Below, piece by piece: positions 8,918 through 16,344 of a stretch of 64,000 nucleotides of DNA. The notes under the pieces are model-generated. The model did not search any database and was not told where the DNA came from. It saw only the letters and a list, made by a program, of their open reading frames with translations. The stretch spans positions 2,790,001 to 2,854,000 of the forward strand of contig NZ_JAATJN010000001.1 of NCBI RefSeq assembly GCF_011927955.1, written 5' to 3'. Positions within the stretch are counted from its first letter, which is position 1. Every line of letters begins with the position of its first letter. The position numbers were made by a program, and so were the translations under genes. This DNA is from Brevibacterium marinum. GTDB taxonomy: Bacteria; Actinomycetota; Actinomycetes; Actinomycetales; Brevibacteriaceae.

Positions 8918-8933
8918 CGTCCCCGCGGGGACG
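8918..8933. repeat. Palindrome copy 3 (CGTCCCCGCGGGGACG), after pdxK
   Basis: Perfect 16-bp palindrome 12 bases after the pdxK stop codon, between that gene and the larger terminator hairpin at 8951-8990. Confidence 0.6.
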
Positions 8934-8950
8934 GCCGAGGTGCACGAACA

Positions 8951-8990
8951 GAACTGCCCCGCACACCTGAAACGGAGTGCGGGGCAGTTC
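8951..8990. terminator. Bidirectional terminator hairpin between pdxK and rpmE
   Basis: Perfect 14-bp arms GAACTGCCCCGCAC (8951-8964) and GTGCGGGGCAGTTC (8977-8990) with a 12-nt loop lie between two convergent genes. There is no clear T tract, as is common in high-GC actinobacteria. Confidence 0.75.
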
Positions 8991-9045
8991 GCATGGGTCA
9001 TGCGTGACGGCCGGAACCGTCGGGTCGGTCGAAACCGAGGGGGAA

Positions 9046-9300
9046 TCAGCGCTTGCCGAAGCCCTTGTAGCGATCCTTGAACTTCTCGACGCGGCCTGCG
9101 GAGTCGAGGATGCGCTGCTTTCCGGTGTAGAACGGGTGCGATGCGCTCGAGATCTCAACGTCGATGACCGGGTAGACGCTGCCGTCTTCCCATTCGATCG
9201 TCTTGTCGCTCGTCGCGGTCGAGCGGGTGAGGAACTTGGTTCCCGACGACAGATCGTTGAACACGATCGGAGCGTATTCCGGGTGGATGTCCTTCTTCAT
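9046..9300 (-). CDS. rpmE2: 50S ribosomal protein L31 type B
   Basis: Ribosomal large-subunit protein of 84 residues starting [20 protein letters not shown]. It has no cysteines, so it is the zinc-independent type B (C-minus) form. The conserved [20 protein letters not shown] segment is present. The ATG at 9300 is preceded by AGAGGTAAGAAT. In other actinobacteria the C-minus paralog is repressed by Zur and used when zinc is scarce. I do not see an obvious Zur box in the 170-base upstream gap. A perfect 14-bp palindrome lies 37 bases upstream. Confidence 0.95.
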   Translation of the reverse strand: MKKDIHPEYAPIVFNDLSSGTKFLTRSTATSDKTIEWEDGSVYPVIDVEISSASHPFYTGKQRILDSAGRVEKFKDRYKGFGKR

Positions 9301-9336
9301 ATTCTTACCTCTGCTGAATCCTCTCAGGCGCCTGGT

Positions 9337-9350
9337 ATGGGTCGACCCAT
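9337..9350. repeat. Palindrome ATGGGTCGACCCAT in the rpmE leader
   Basis: Perfect 14-bp palindrome in the 170-base divergent gap between rpmE2 and the YbaK gene. It could be an operator or a leader hairpin; its function is unknown. The rest of the gap holds a short inverted repeat (AGTCCA 9415-9420, TGGACT 9431-9436). Confidence 0.4.
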
Positions 9351-9464
9351 CCGCCAGTGCCCGAATTCGTCTGCTGGACACGCCCCGCACCGTAGGAACC
9401 GGACACGAAGCGACAGTCCAGTCTATCTGATGGACTCGTCCAAAGCGATTCCCACACGGTCTCC

Positions 9465-9470
9465 TAAACT
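9465..9470 (+). promoter_or_regulatory. -10 hexamer TAAACT, leaderless promoter of the YbaK gene
   Basis: TAAACT ends 6 nt before the ATG at 9477, so transcription is predicted to begin at or very near the start codon. Confidence 0.5.
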
Positions 9471-9476
9471 GTGTCC

Positions 9477-10028
9477 ATGTACACCAAGGAACGCATCTCC
9501 ACTCAATTCGACCTCGCACCTGCTGCATCTGCTCCCGAACTCATGGCCGGTCCCACCGCCGAGGCGATACCGACGATCACCGGTGATGTGAAGGCGTTCG
9601 CCATCGATCCGCAGATCGCCGACACCGCTGCCCTGCTCGACGCCACCGGGCTCGGGCCGGAGACCTCGGCCAACTGCGTCCTCGTCTCCGGAACTCGTTC
9701 CGGGGAGGAGAGAATCGCGGCCTGCATGGTGTTGGCCAATACGCGTGCCGATGTGAACAAGCGTGTGAAGAAGATCCTCGACGTGCGCAAGGCCTCATTC
9801 CTGCCCATGGAGCGCGCGGTCTCGGAATCGGGGATGGAGTACGGCGGCATCGGCCCGATCGGTCTGCCGGCCAATTACCGGATCCTCGTCGACTCACGTG
9901 TGGCCGAGGCCGATGAGCTCATCATCGGTTCGGGCATCCGCGGGTCCAAGCTCATCCTCTCGGGTCCAGCACTGGCGTCGCTTCCCACCGCCGAGGTGGT
10001 CGAGGGACTCGCGAACGAGATCGGCTGA
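9477..10028 (+). CDS. YbaK/EbsC-family aminoacyl-tRNA deacylase
   Basis: Editing-domain protein that in characterised relatives hydrolyses mischarged Cys- or Ala-tRNA(Pro). It has 183 residues. The conserved core [20 protein letters not shown] near residue 100 and [20 protein letters not shown] near residue 125 is followed by [17 protein letters not shown]. The catalytic lysine is expected in the [11 protein letters not shown] segment. The ATG at 9477 is preferred over the in-frame GTG at 9471 because of the -10 spacing. It ends 10 bases before the convergent gene. tRNA specificity cannot be assigned from sequence. Confidence 0.85.
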   Translation: MYTKERISTQFDLAPAASAPELMAGPTAEAIPTITGDVKAFAIDPQIADTAALLDATGLGPETSANCVLVSGTRSGEERIAACMVLANTRADVNKRVKKILDVRKASFLPMERAVSESGMEYGGIGPIGLPANYRILVDSRVAEADELIIGSGIRGSKLILSGPALASLPTAEVVEGLANEIG

Positions 10029-10037
10029 GTTCGCACG

Positions 10038-10808
10038 TCAGCTCAGCCCGGCCCGGTCGAGGACGAATTCGATGAGCGGTTCGTAGAGGTGGGGCACGAC
10101 GTCATCGTCGAGGGGGACCGTGACCTCGATGGTGCCCTGCGCCTCGGCGACGAAGAGAGCCGGATCGTTGCAGTCGGCGTAGCCGACCGTGCGCAGCCCC
10201 CGGCTTGCTGCGGCACCGGCCCAGCCGTGATCGGCGACGACCAGGTCCGGGACAGAGCCGCCTCGGCAGGTGATGTCGTCGAGGAGTGCGTGCATGGGTT
10301 CGGCCAGGTGCGTATGCGGGCTCCCGCCGTGCTGGTGCCAGATCCACACCCGATTGATCTGCCGACAGTCGCCGCCGATTCCGGGCACGGGAACCGCGTT
10401 GGTCTGACGACTGATACGTGCTCCGTGGGATGCGGCCGCGGCCGCGATCGCCATGTGCACCGGAAGCAGACCGGCAGGATGGCCGGAGGCGAAGAGAATC
10501 TCTCCACCCGCGCGAGCGACATCACCGATCACAGTCGCCATCCGGTTGAGCGCGTCGATGCAGGCCTCGGTCGAGATCGTGTCGACGCCTTCGAGGAACT
10601 TCTTGTCAGGGCGCAGGCCGGCACGGTCGATCATGAGCGCGAGCACCGAATCGAAGTCCCAGTCCCGGGGCAGTTCCACACCGAAGTCGAACTGCCTCTC
10701 GTGGGCGAGGAATCGGTGGATGTGAGAGAGATTGTTCTCTCTGGGAGTCGCCACCTCACCGGTGATGTGAGCTGTCTCCAGGGCGTGGGCGAGCGTGGTG
10801 CGGTCCAC
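10038..10808 (-). CDS. Conserved protein of unknown function, possible metal-dependent phosphatase
   Basis: I do not recognise this family with confidence. The protein has 256 residues from the GTG at 10808, chosen because AGGAG stands 4 nt upstream; longer starts overlap the Fic gene without a binding site. No signal peptide or membrane segment is seen. Clusters of His, Asp and Gly look like catalytic or metal sites: ILFASGHPAGLLPVHMAIA near residue 95, DLVVADHGWAGAAASRGL near residue 185, and VGYADCNDPALFVAEAQG just after. The C-terminus is acidic (VPLDDDVVPHLYEP). Similar actinobacterial proteins have been labelled phosphatases, but I cannot verify that. It is just downstream of, and in the same direction as, the RhuM-Fic gene. 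Confidence 0.6.
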   Translation of the reverse strand: MDRTTLAHALETAHITGEVATPRENNLSHIHRFLAHERQFDFGVELPRDWDFDSVLALMIDRAGLRPDKKFLEGVDTISTEACIDALNRMATVIGDVARAGGEILFASGHPAGLLPVHMAIAAAAASHGARISRQTNAVPVPGIGGDCRQINRVWIWHQHGGSPHTHLAEPMHALLDDITCRGGSVPDLVVADHGWAGAAASRGLRTVGYADCNDPALFVAEAQGTIEVTVPLDDDVVPHLYEPLIEFVLDRAGLS

Positions 10809-10840
10809 TGGTCTCCTCTCGTTCTCTGCTTCGAATCGTG

Positions 10841-11779
10841 TCACTGCGTTTCGGGGACGATCATGCGAATGATGAGCGCGATCATCAGATCCTTTTCCGT
10901 CGGATCACTCATGGCAACCAAGAGAGTGATCGCGGCGAGAGCATTGTGCGCAATTCTCATACTGCCATCACTGTTCAGCAGAGCGTTATTGTGGTCGAGA
11001 AAGGTGATGAACAGCGCTGCGGCGCTGCGCTTGTTGCCGTCGGCAAGCGGATGGTCCTTCACCACGAAGTAGAGCAGGTTCGCGGCTTTCTCTTCGACTG
11101 TCGGATACAGTTCCTGCTCCCCAATTCCTTGATAGATCGCGCCCACAACAGCGTCCAACGCGTCGCCACGCTCGTGGCCCAGCAGACGATCGTTGGGAAA
11201 TTCCGCTGCCAGACGATTGATGATGCTGCGAGCTTCGTCGAGTGTCAGTGTCCAAGCGGGGGCCGCGGCAGGCAGCGCATCGATGGTCCCTTCATCAAAA
11301 TCGCGAAGCAAGGCCAAACTCGGCATGTAGTCTGAGAGCACATCCGCGACGCCCGCGAGCAACTCATCATCCGAACGTGCGAGCACAGTCACGATCTTGC
11401 CGATTTCGGACAGCCGCCGCTCATTGAGCGCCGCGCCCTCGAGCGCATATCGCCGCAGAACGTCGTTCGCCCACCGTCGGAAACGCACACCCTGCGCAGA
11501 CTTCACCCGATAGCCGACAGACAGCACCATGTCGAGATCGTAATGTTCGACCTGGTAGGTCTTGCCGTCCGAAGCAGTTGTCGCAAATTTTGCGACAACT
11601 GCTGTGCCCGCAAGTTCTTCGCGCTGAGCATTCGCGATGTGCTTGCCGATCGTCTTGACGTCCCTGCCGTACAAAGTCGCAAGCTGATGCCGAGTCAGCC
11701 AGACAGTTCCGTTCGAAGTGCGGACATCCAACTGGATTCCGCCATCGTTTGATTGAAAGATCTCGATCGAGTCACTCAT
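10841..11779 (-). CDS. RhuM-family / Fic-DOC fusion protein
   Basis: Two-domain protein of 312 residues. Residues 1-125 match the RhuM virulence-protein domain, with VVAKFATTASDGKTYQVEHY (61-80) and YRVKSAQGVRFRRWANDVLR (90-109). The C-terminal part is a Fic/DOC domain with HPLADGNKRSA at 243-253, the HxFx(D/E)GN(K)R active site with Leu in place of Phe. Fic and Doc enzymes transfer AMP or phosphate to target proteins; the target here is unknown. I see no neighbouring antitoxin and no clear inhibitory (S/T)xxxE(G/N) helix. The DNA is visibly richer in A and T than its surroundings, suggesting transfer. A 29-bp palindrome lies inside. The ATG at 11779 is 6 nt from a TACGGT hexamer. Confidence 0.87.
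   Translation of the reverse strand: MSDSIEIFQSNDGGIQLDVRTSNGTVWLTRHQLATLYGRDVKTIGKHIANAQREELAGTAVVAKFATTASDGKTYQVEHYDLDMVLSVGYRVKSAQGVRFRRWANDVLRRYALEGAALNERRLSEIGKIVTVLARSDDELLAGVADVLSDYMPSLALLRDFDEGTIDALPAAAPAWTLTLDEARSIINRLAAEFPNDRLLGHERGDALDAVVGAIYQGIGEQELYPTVEEKAANLLYFVVKDHPLADGNKRSAAALFITFLDHNNALLNSDGSMRIAHNALAAITLLVAMSDPTEKDLMIALIIRMIVPETQ
11574..11602. repeat. 29-bp perfect palindrome inside the RhuM-Fic gene
   Basis: Arms GCAGTTGTCGCAAA (11574-11587) and TTTGCGACAACTGC (11589-11602) around a single central T. The sequence encodes the conserved AVVAKFATTA part of the RhuM domain. Confidence 0.8.
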
Positions 11780-11821
11780 GGTCACACCGTAACTTGAGCC
11801 ACGGACACAGCCTGGCCCACC

Positions 11822-12748
11822 TCAGTCGGTCTGCAGTGCAAAGCAGGCCACCGCCGAGGCGGCTGCGACGTTGAGCGAATCGACTCCCCCGCTCATCGGG
11901 ATCATGACCGTCGAATCGCAGGCGGCGATCGTCGACCGTCGCAGACCGTCACCTTCGGTGCCGAAGACGATGGCGGTACGTTCGGGCGAATCGGCGGCGA
12001 ACTCCCGGATCGCCACAGAGTCCTCGTCGAGGGCCAGGGCGGCGACATGGAAACCGAGTTCACGCAGGGAGTCGATGCCAGCGGGCCAGGATTCGATGCG
12101 CGTCCACGGCACCTGGAATACGGTGCCCATCGACACGCGAATCGACCGCCTGTAGAGAGGGTCGGCACACCTCGGCGTGACCAGGACTGCGTCGACGCCG
12201 AACGCTGCGGCGGAACGGAAGATCGCTCCCACGTTCGTGTGATCGACGACGTCCTCGATGACGACGATGCGTTTGGCCCCGGCCACGAGATCGGCGACAT
12301 CGGACGCCTGCGGCCGCTGCATGGCGGACAGCGCTCCTCGGTGGAGGTGGAATCCTGTCAGCGATTCGACTGCCGTGTCGGTGCCGATGTAGATCGGCGC
12401 CTCGTTGGCGGCGATGAGGTCGGCCAGGTCGAAGAGCCATTTGGGGCTGGTCAGATACGAGCGGGGCACCATGCCGGCGGCGTGGGCACGGCGGATGATC
12501 TTCGAGGATTCGGCGATGAACAGGCCCTCGGCCGGTTCGCGGACGCTGCGCAGTGCGACATCGGTCAGCCGGGTGTAGTCGTGCAGGTCCGCTGCAGAGG
12601 TTCTGCCGCCAGGGCTGCCGTCGCGATGCTCACCTCCGACCAGCGTCTCCTCGTCGAAGAAGTGCAGTCGCTCCGCGGCGATCCCCTCCTCGGCCGCACG
12701 ATCGATGACCTGCTGCTGTGTCAGTGGTGCCTTGGCGGGGGTATTCAT
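11822..12748 (-). CDS. TrmH/SpoU-family RNA 2'-O-methyltransferase
   Basis: SPOUT RNA methyltransferase of 308 residues that would methylate rRNA or tRNA ribose. An N-terminal substrate-binding region of about 150 residues precedes the knot domain. The knot domain carries VIEDVVDHTNVGAIFRSAAA (motif 1), FGTEGDGL (motif 2) and IPMSGGVDSLNVAAASAV (motif 3). The ATG at 12748 is used; the frame stays open further upstream but would overlap the permease gene, which ends 4 bases before this start. It probably forms an operon with the TauE permease and ABC ATPase. The RNA target is unknown. Confidence 0.87.
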   Translation of the reverse strand: MNTPAKAPLTQQQVIDRAAEEGIAAERLHFFDEETLVGGEHRDGSPGGRTSAADLHDYTRLTDVALRSVREPAEGLFIAESSKIIRRAHAAGMVPRSYLTSPKWLFDLADLIAANEAPIYIGTDTAVESLTGFHLHRGALSAMQRPQASDVADLVAGAKRIVVIEDVVDHTNVGAIFRSAAAFGVDAVLVTPRCADPLYRRSIRVSMGTVFQVPWTRIESWPAGIDSLRELGFHVAALALDEDSVAIREFAADSPERTAIVFGTEGDGLRRSTIAACDSTVMIPMSGGVDSLNVAAASAVACFALQTD

Positions 12749-12752
12749 GCGA

Positions 12753-13583
12753 TCACAGTGTGAGGATGCGCCAGATGGCGACGAGGCCGAGGATGACGAT
12801 GACGGAGCGCAGCAGGACGGGGGAGAATCTCCGTCCCACGCGGGCACCGAAGTAGCCGCCGATGAGTGACCCGATTGCGATGCAGATGACGGCGATCCAG
12901 TTGATCCGGTCGTGTCCGACGATGATGTAGGTGCTCGCCGAGACCGTGTTGACGACGAGGACCAGAACGTTCTTCAGCCCGTTGAGGCGCTGCAGGTCGT
13001 CGGGCAGCAGGAGCCCGAGCAGGGCGATGAGGATGATGCCCTGTGCCGCGGCGAAGTAGCCGCCGTAGACTGCCGTCAGGAAGACGACGAGGAGGACGAG
13101 CAGATAGCGTCCCGTCGTGAGCTTGTCTCCGACCGAGGCAGCCACATGCTCCTCCCCTGCCTTCTGGGCGCGGCGGACCGAGCGGCTTTTGAGATAACGC
13201 GAGAGCGCGGGCTGGCCGACGACCATGATGAGTGCGACGACGAGGAGGACCGGAACGATCGTCTCGAAGGCATCCTCCGGCAGGTGCAGCAGCAGATAGG
13301 CACCGGTCAGTGAGCCCAGGATGGAGGCCGGGACGAAGCCGAGGATCCGACGCCATTGGCCGCGCAGCTCCTCCCGGTAGCCGAATGAGGAGGCGATGTT
13401 GCCGGGAATCAGGCCGACCGCGTTGCTCATCGTCGACACGACCGGCGGCACGCCGAAGGCGACGAGCACCGGGAAGGTGATGAGCGTGCCGGAACCGACG
13501 ACGGCGTTGATCCCGCCGGCACCGATTCCGGCCAGGACGATCAGCGCAATCTGCCACAGTTCCATTCCGAGAACTGGGTCCAT
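12753..13583 (-). CDS. TauE/SafE-family membrane permease
   Basis: Polytopic inner-membrane protein of 276 residues with about eight hydrophobic segments, matching the sulfite/organosulfonate exporter family. Typical family signatures are AGIGAGGINAVVGSGTLITF in the first segment and GLIPGNIASSFGYREEL in the second. A charged cytoplasmic loop (KSRSVRRAQKAGEEH) separates the two halves near residue 145. It starts 2 bases after the upstream ABC ATPase stop, so the genes are cotranscribed. The ABC ATPase does not imply an ABC system, since TauE proteins are secondary carriers. Substrate unknown. Confidence 0.85.
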   Translation of the reverse strand: MDPVLGMELWQIALIVLAGIGAGGINAVVGSGTLITFPVLVAFGVPPVVSTMSNAVGLIPGNIASSFGYREELRGQWRRILGFVPASILGSLTGAYLLLHLPEDAFETIVPVLLVVALIMVVGQPALSRYLKSRSVRRAQKAGEEHVAASVGDKLTTGRYLLVLLVVFLTAVYGGYFAAAQGIILIALLGLLLPDDLQRLNGLKNVLVLVVNTVSASTYIIVGHDRINWIAVICIAIGSLIGGYFGARVGRRFSPVLLRSVIVILGLVAIWRILTL

Positions 13584-13585
13584 GC

Positions 13586-14371
13586 TCAGTGGGCGGATCG
13601 GGCATGGAACCGCTGCCCGTCGCGGGTGAGCTTCACGTCGATCCCGAAGGTCGCCGAGAGGTTGTCGGCGGTCAGCGTCTCATCGATGGGGCCGGCGGCG
13701 AGGTCGGTGCCCTCGGCCAGCAGCAGCACGTGGGTGATGCCCACGGGGATCTCCTCGACGTGGTGGGTGACCATGATCGTCGCCGGTGCCCACTTCGAGG
13801 ACAGGATCTCCGTCAGCGCGCCGAGCAGCTCCTCACGGCCGCCGAGGTCGAGCCCGGAGGCCGGCTCGTCGAGCAGCAGCAGCTCCGGATCCGTCATCAG
13901 GGACCGCGCGATCTGCACGCGTTTGCGCTCGCCCTCGGACAGGGTTCCGAACGTGCGTTCGGCCAGATGCGCGATGTCGAACGCGGCGAGGAGGTCCTTG
14001 GCCCGTTCGAGGTCCGTGGTTTCGTATTCCTCGACCCACCGACCGGTCACGCCGTAGGCGGCGGTGAGCACGGTGTCGAGGACGGCTTCGGACAGAGGAA
14101 TCCGATTGGCCAGGGCCGTCGAGGAGTAGCCGATGCGCGGACGCAGCTCGAAGACGTCGACGCGCCCGAGGCGCTCCTCGAGGATCCCGACCGTGCCCGT
14201 CGTCGGATGCATGCGTCCCGCTGCCAGCTCCAGCAGAGTCGTCTTCCCGGCACCGTTGGGCCCGAGAACGGCCCAGTGCTCACCTTCGGAGACGGTCAGG
14301 GAGAAATCTTGGAGGAGGAAATTCTCTCCTCGGCGCACGGAAACGGAATCCAAAGTCAGGACATCACTCAT
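13586..14371 (-). CDS. ABC transporter ATP-binding protein
   Basis: Single nucleotide-binding domain of 261 residues. It has Walker A GPNGAGKTTLLELAAG near residue 38, the signature LSEGERKRVQIARSL near residue 145, Walker B LLLLDEPASGLDL, and the switch histidine in MVTHH. No membrane subunit of an ABC transporter is adjacent, so it may act with a permease elsewhere or in a non-transport role. The ATG at 14371 is preferred over an upstream TTG. A TAGAGT hexamer 8 nt upstream forms half of a back-to-back promoter pair with the next gene. Confidence 0.85.
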   Translation of the reverse strand: MSDVLTLDSVSVRRGENFLLQDFSLTVSEGEHWAVLGPNGAGKTTLLELAAGRMHPTTGTVGILEERLGRVDVFELRPRIGYSSTALANRIPLSEAVLDTVLTAAYGVTGRWVEEYETTDLERAKDLLAAFDIAHLAERTFGTLSEGERKRVQIARSLMTDPELLLLDEPASGLDLGGREELLGALTEILSSKWAPATIMVTHHVEEIPVGITHVLLLAEGTDLAAGPIDETLTADNLSATFGIDVKLTRDGQRFHARSAH

Positions 14372-14379
14372 ATCTGCCA

Positions 14380-14407
14380 ACTCTATCGCAGGCAGGGCGT
14401 CTATTCT
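14380..14407. promoter_or_regulatory. Back-to-back -10 elements in a 44-base divergent gap
   Basis: TAGAGT on the minus strand (14385-14380) lies 8 nt before the ABC ATPase ATG. TATTCT on the plus strand (14402-14407) lies 8 nt before the ATG at 14416. The two promoters overlap so closely that polymerase binding at one should hinder the other. Confidence 0.45.
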
Positions 14408-14415
14408 GGTTCGAC

Positions 14416-15150
14416 ATGGACTTGACTACCGACTCACTGCTGCTGACCCTGGCGATGAACCACCGTCTGCACTCCAGCCTCGCCCCTGACGAGGTCAGTT
14501 CCGCGTTCCTCGACGATGACCGTGATGTCCCTCTCATCGTCTCCGACGAGGTCTTCGACACCGCACCGCCGACGGGTCTGCTGCTCTTCACCGCCGAGAC
14601 GGCTGCGGCCGGAGTCACGCATGCGCGGCTGGCGCTGCACCACCCTTCGCTGCCGCACACCACCCCTCCGGTCGACAGGGGCGACCGTCTCCGGGTGGGT
14701 CGGCACACCGCCCCGATCGTCCTGCACTCCGGTGCGCACCAGGTCGGGGTCCTCCTCCTCGGCGCCGAGGCGAACGTCGAGGCCATCGCGTGCCGCGACA
14801 CCGTCTTCCGCCCGGTCACCGTGGGCACACCCGCCGAGGCGCTGCGCCGACTGCGTCTGCTCGTCATGGAGGGACTGAGCCTCATCGAGTCGATCGAGGT
14901 CCCGCCCGTCTGGCGGGAAGGGCCGTGGCGGGACTGGCAGGAGGAGCTGAGCACGCACCATCCGATCTCCCGGCTCATCCCCTCGTCCGCCGACGCTCGG
15001 GCCATCTATGCCGCCCTCGACATCCATGAGCGGATGCGCACGGTGCTGGCACCGGCGACCGTCGAGCCGCCCGAGTTCGGCGATCTGCTGTCCCGTCTGC
15101 ACCCCGCCGCCGCCGACTACATCATGGCAGTGGCTACGATGAAGGGGTGA
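14416..15150 (+). CDS. Hypothetical protein coupled to serB
   Basis: I do not recognise this 244-residue protein. It is soluble, with no signal peptide, membrane segment or known catalytic motif. It has a His/Leu-rich middle (ARLALHHPSLPHTTPPVDRG), an alternating hydrophobic segment suggesting beta strands (APIVLHSGAHQVGVLLLGAE), and a helical C-terminal half (PAEALRRLRLLVMEGLSLIE). The stop overlaps the serB start as GTGA, so the two are translationally coupled. Codon use matches its neighbours, which argues for a real, resident gene. A leaderless-type promoter precedes it. Confidence 0.7.
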   Translation: MDLTTDSLLLTLAMNHRLHSSLAPDEVSSAFLDDDRDVPLIVSDEVFDTAPPTGLLLFTAETAAAGVTHARLALHHPSLPHTTPPVDRGDRLRVGRHTAPIVLHSGAHQVGVLLLGAEANVEAIACRDTVFRPVTVGTPAEALRRLRLLVMEGLSLIESIEVPPVWREGPWRDWQEELSTHHPISRLIPSSADARAIYAALDIHERMRTVLAPATVEPPEFGDLLSRLHPAAADYIMAVATMKG

Positions 15151-15806
15151 ATGACTCAAAGAACGCCATCCAGCTCCTGGTCATGGACGTCGATTCGACG
15201 TTCATCAATGAGGAGGTCATCGACCTCATCGCCGTCCACGCCGAAGTCGGAGCCCAAGTTGCCGACATCACCGAACGGGCCATGGCCGGGCAGTTGGACT
15301 TCGCCGCCTCCCTGGCCGAACGGGTGGCGCTGCTCAGGGGACTGCCGGAGACCGTCCTCGACGAGGTGCGATCTCAGATCACCCTGACCAGGGGCGCCCG
15401 CGAGCTGGTCGCCGCCGTGCAGTCGGACGGTGGTGTGGTGGCCCTGGTCTCCGGGGGCTTCACTCCGATCATCGCGCCGGTCGCAGCCGAGCTGGGCATC
15501 ACCGAGGTCCATGCCAATGGTCTCGCCTCCGCCGACGGGCTGCTGACCGGCTTCACCAGCGGTCGGGTCATCGACCCGAGCGCGAAGGCGGAGATATTCG
15601 CCCAGCTCTCGCGAACCTATGACTTCGATCCGGCCCGGACGGTGGCCGTCGGCGACGGGGCCAATGACATCGGCATGGTCGAAGCGGCCGGCCTCGGTGT
15701 CGCCTTCTGCGCCAAGCCGGCACTCGTCGCCGCCGCCGATGCCTCGGTCACGGTTCGGGATCTGCGTGAGGTCCTGGCCCTGATCGAGGCCCACGCTCCC
15801 GCCTGA
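15147..15806 (+). CDS. serB: Phosphoserine phosphatase SerB
   Basis: HAD-superfamily phosphatase for the last step of serine synthesis. It has 219 residues from a GTG start that overlaps the previous stop. Motif I is VMDVDSTFINEEVID, with the catalytic Asp pair and the Glu pair typical of SerB. Motif II is LVSGGFTPI, motif III includes the conserved Lys near SAKAEIF, and motif IV is VGDGANDIGMVEAAGLG. There is no N-terminal ACT regulatory domain, so it is the short form. It follows an unknown gene with which it is translationally coupled. Confidence 0.93.
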   Translation: MNDSKNAIQLLVMDVDSTFINEEVIDLIAVHAEVGAQVADITERAMAGQLDFAASLAERVALLRGLPETVLDEVRSQITLTRGARELVAAVQSDGGVVALVSGGFTPIIAPVAAELGITEVHANGLASADGLLTGFTSGRVIDPSAKAEIFAQLSRTYDFDPARTVAVGDGANDIGMVEAAGLGVAFCAKPALVAAADASVTVRDLREVLALIEAHAPA

Positions 15807-15837
15807 TCGAGGCGCCCGTCCGGCGTGGATGCGGGCC

Positions 15838-16341
15838 TCAGGTGCCGAGGAAGACCCGGATCTCCGGTTCGGGATACTGCCCCGGCTCGACGTCCCAGCT
15901 CTCGAGCTCGAAGACCGCGAGCGAGGAGGGACGGAACGCCCCTGGGACGCCGGTGGCCGGACTCAGGTGACCGACCACCTCGGCGACGGTGGGCTGATGG
16001 CCGACGATATAGGCACACGTCGACTCGGCCGGGATCGAATTGATCGCATCCAGCCAATCCTCGACTCCGCCTTGGTAGAGGGCCCCGTCCTGACGCAGCT
16101 CGAGGCCCTGCCCGGATTCGGGTTCACCGTTGTGCCGGTTGACGGCCTCGACGACGGCCTGCCCGGTTTGGACGGTGCGCCTGGCCGCCGAGGCGATGGC
16201 CACATCGGGTGACCACCGCTCGGCGACCTCGGCCCCGGCTTCGACGGCCTGGGCCAGGCCCTTGGCGTTCAACGAGCGTTCGAAGTCCGTCGGTCCTTCG
16301 GCCTCGGCCTTCGCGTGGCGGGCGAGAATGAGCACAGGCAT
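15838..16341 (-). CDS. SixA-like histidine phosphatase
   Basis: Branch 1 histidine-phosphatase family protein of 167 residues. The N-terminal catalytic motif is LILARHAKAEAEG, with His8 as the expected phosphate acceptor. A second conserved stretch is IASAARRTVQTGQAV, and the C-terminal histidine sits in YIVGHQPTVAEV near residue 114. SixA dephosphorylates phosphohistidine signalling proteins in enteric bacteria; the substrate here is unknown. It begins 3 bases after the fabI stop and should be transcribed with it. Confidence 0.87.
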   Translation of the reverse strand: MPVLILARHAKAEAEGPTDFERSLNAKGLAQAVEAGAEVAERWSPDVAIASAARRTVQTGQAVVEAVNRHNGEPESGQGLELRQDGALYQGGVEDWLDAINSIPAESTCAYIVGHQPTVAEVVGHLSPATGVPGAFRPSSLAVFELESWDVEPGQYPEPEIRVFLGT

Positions 16342-16344
16342 GTT

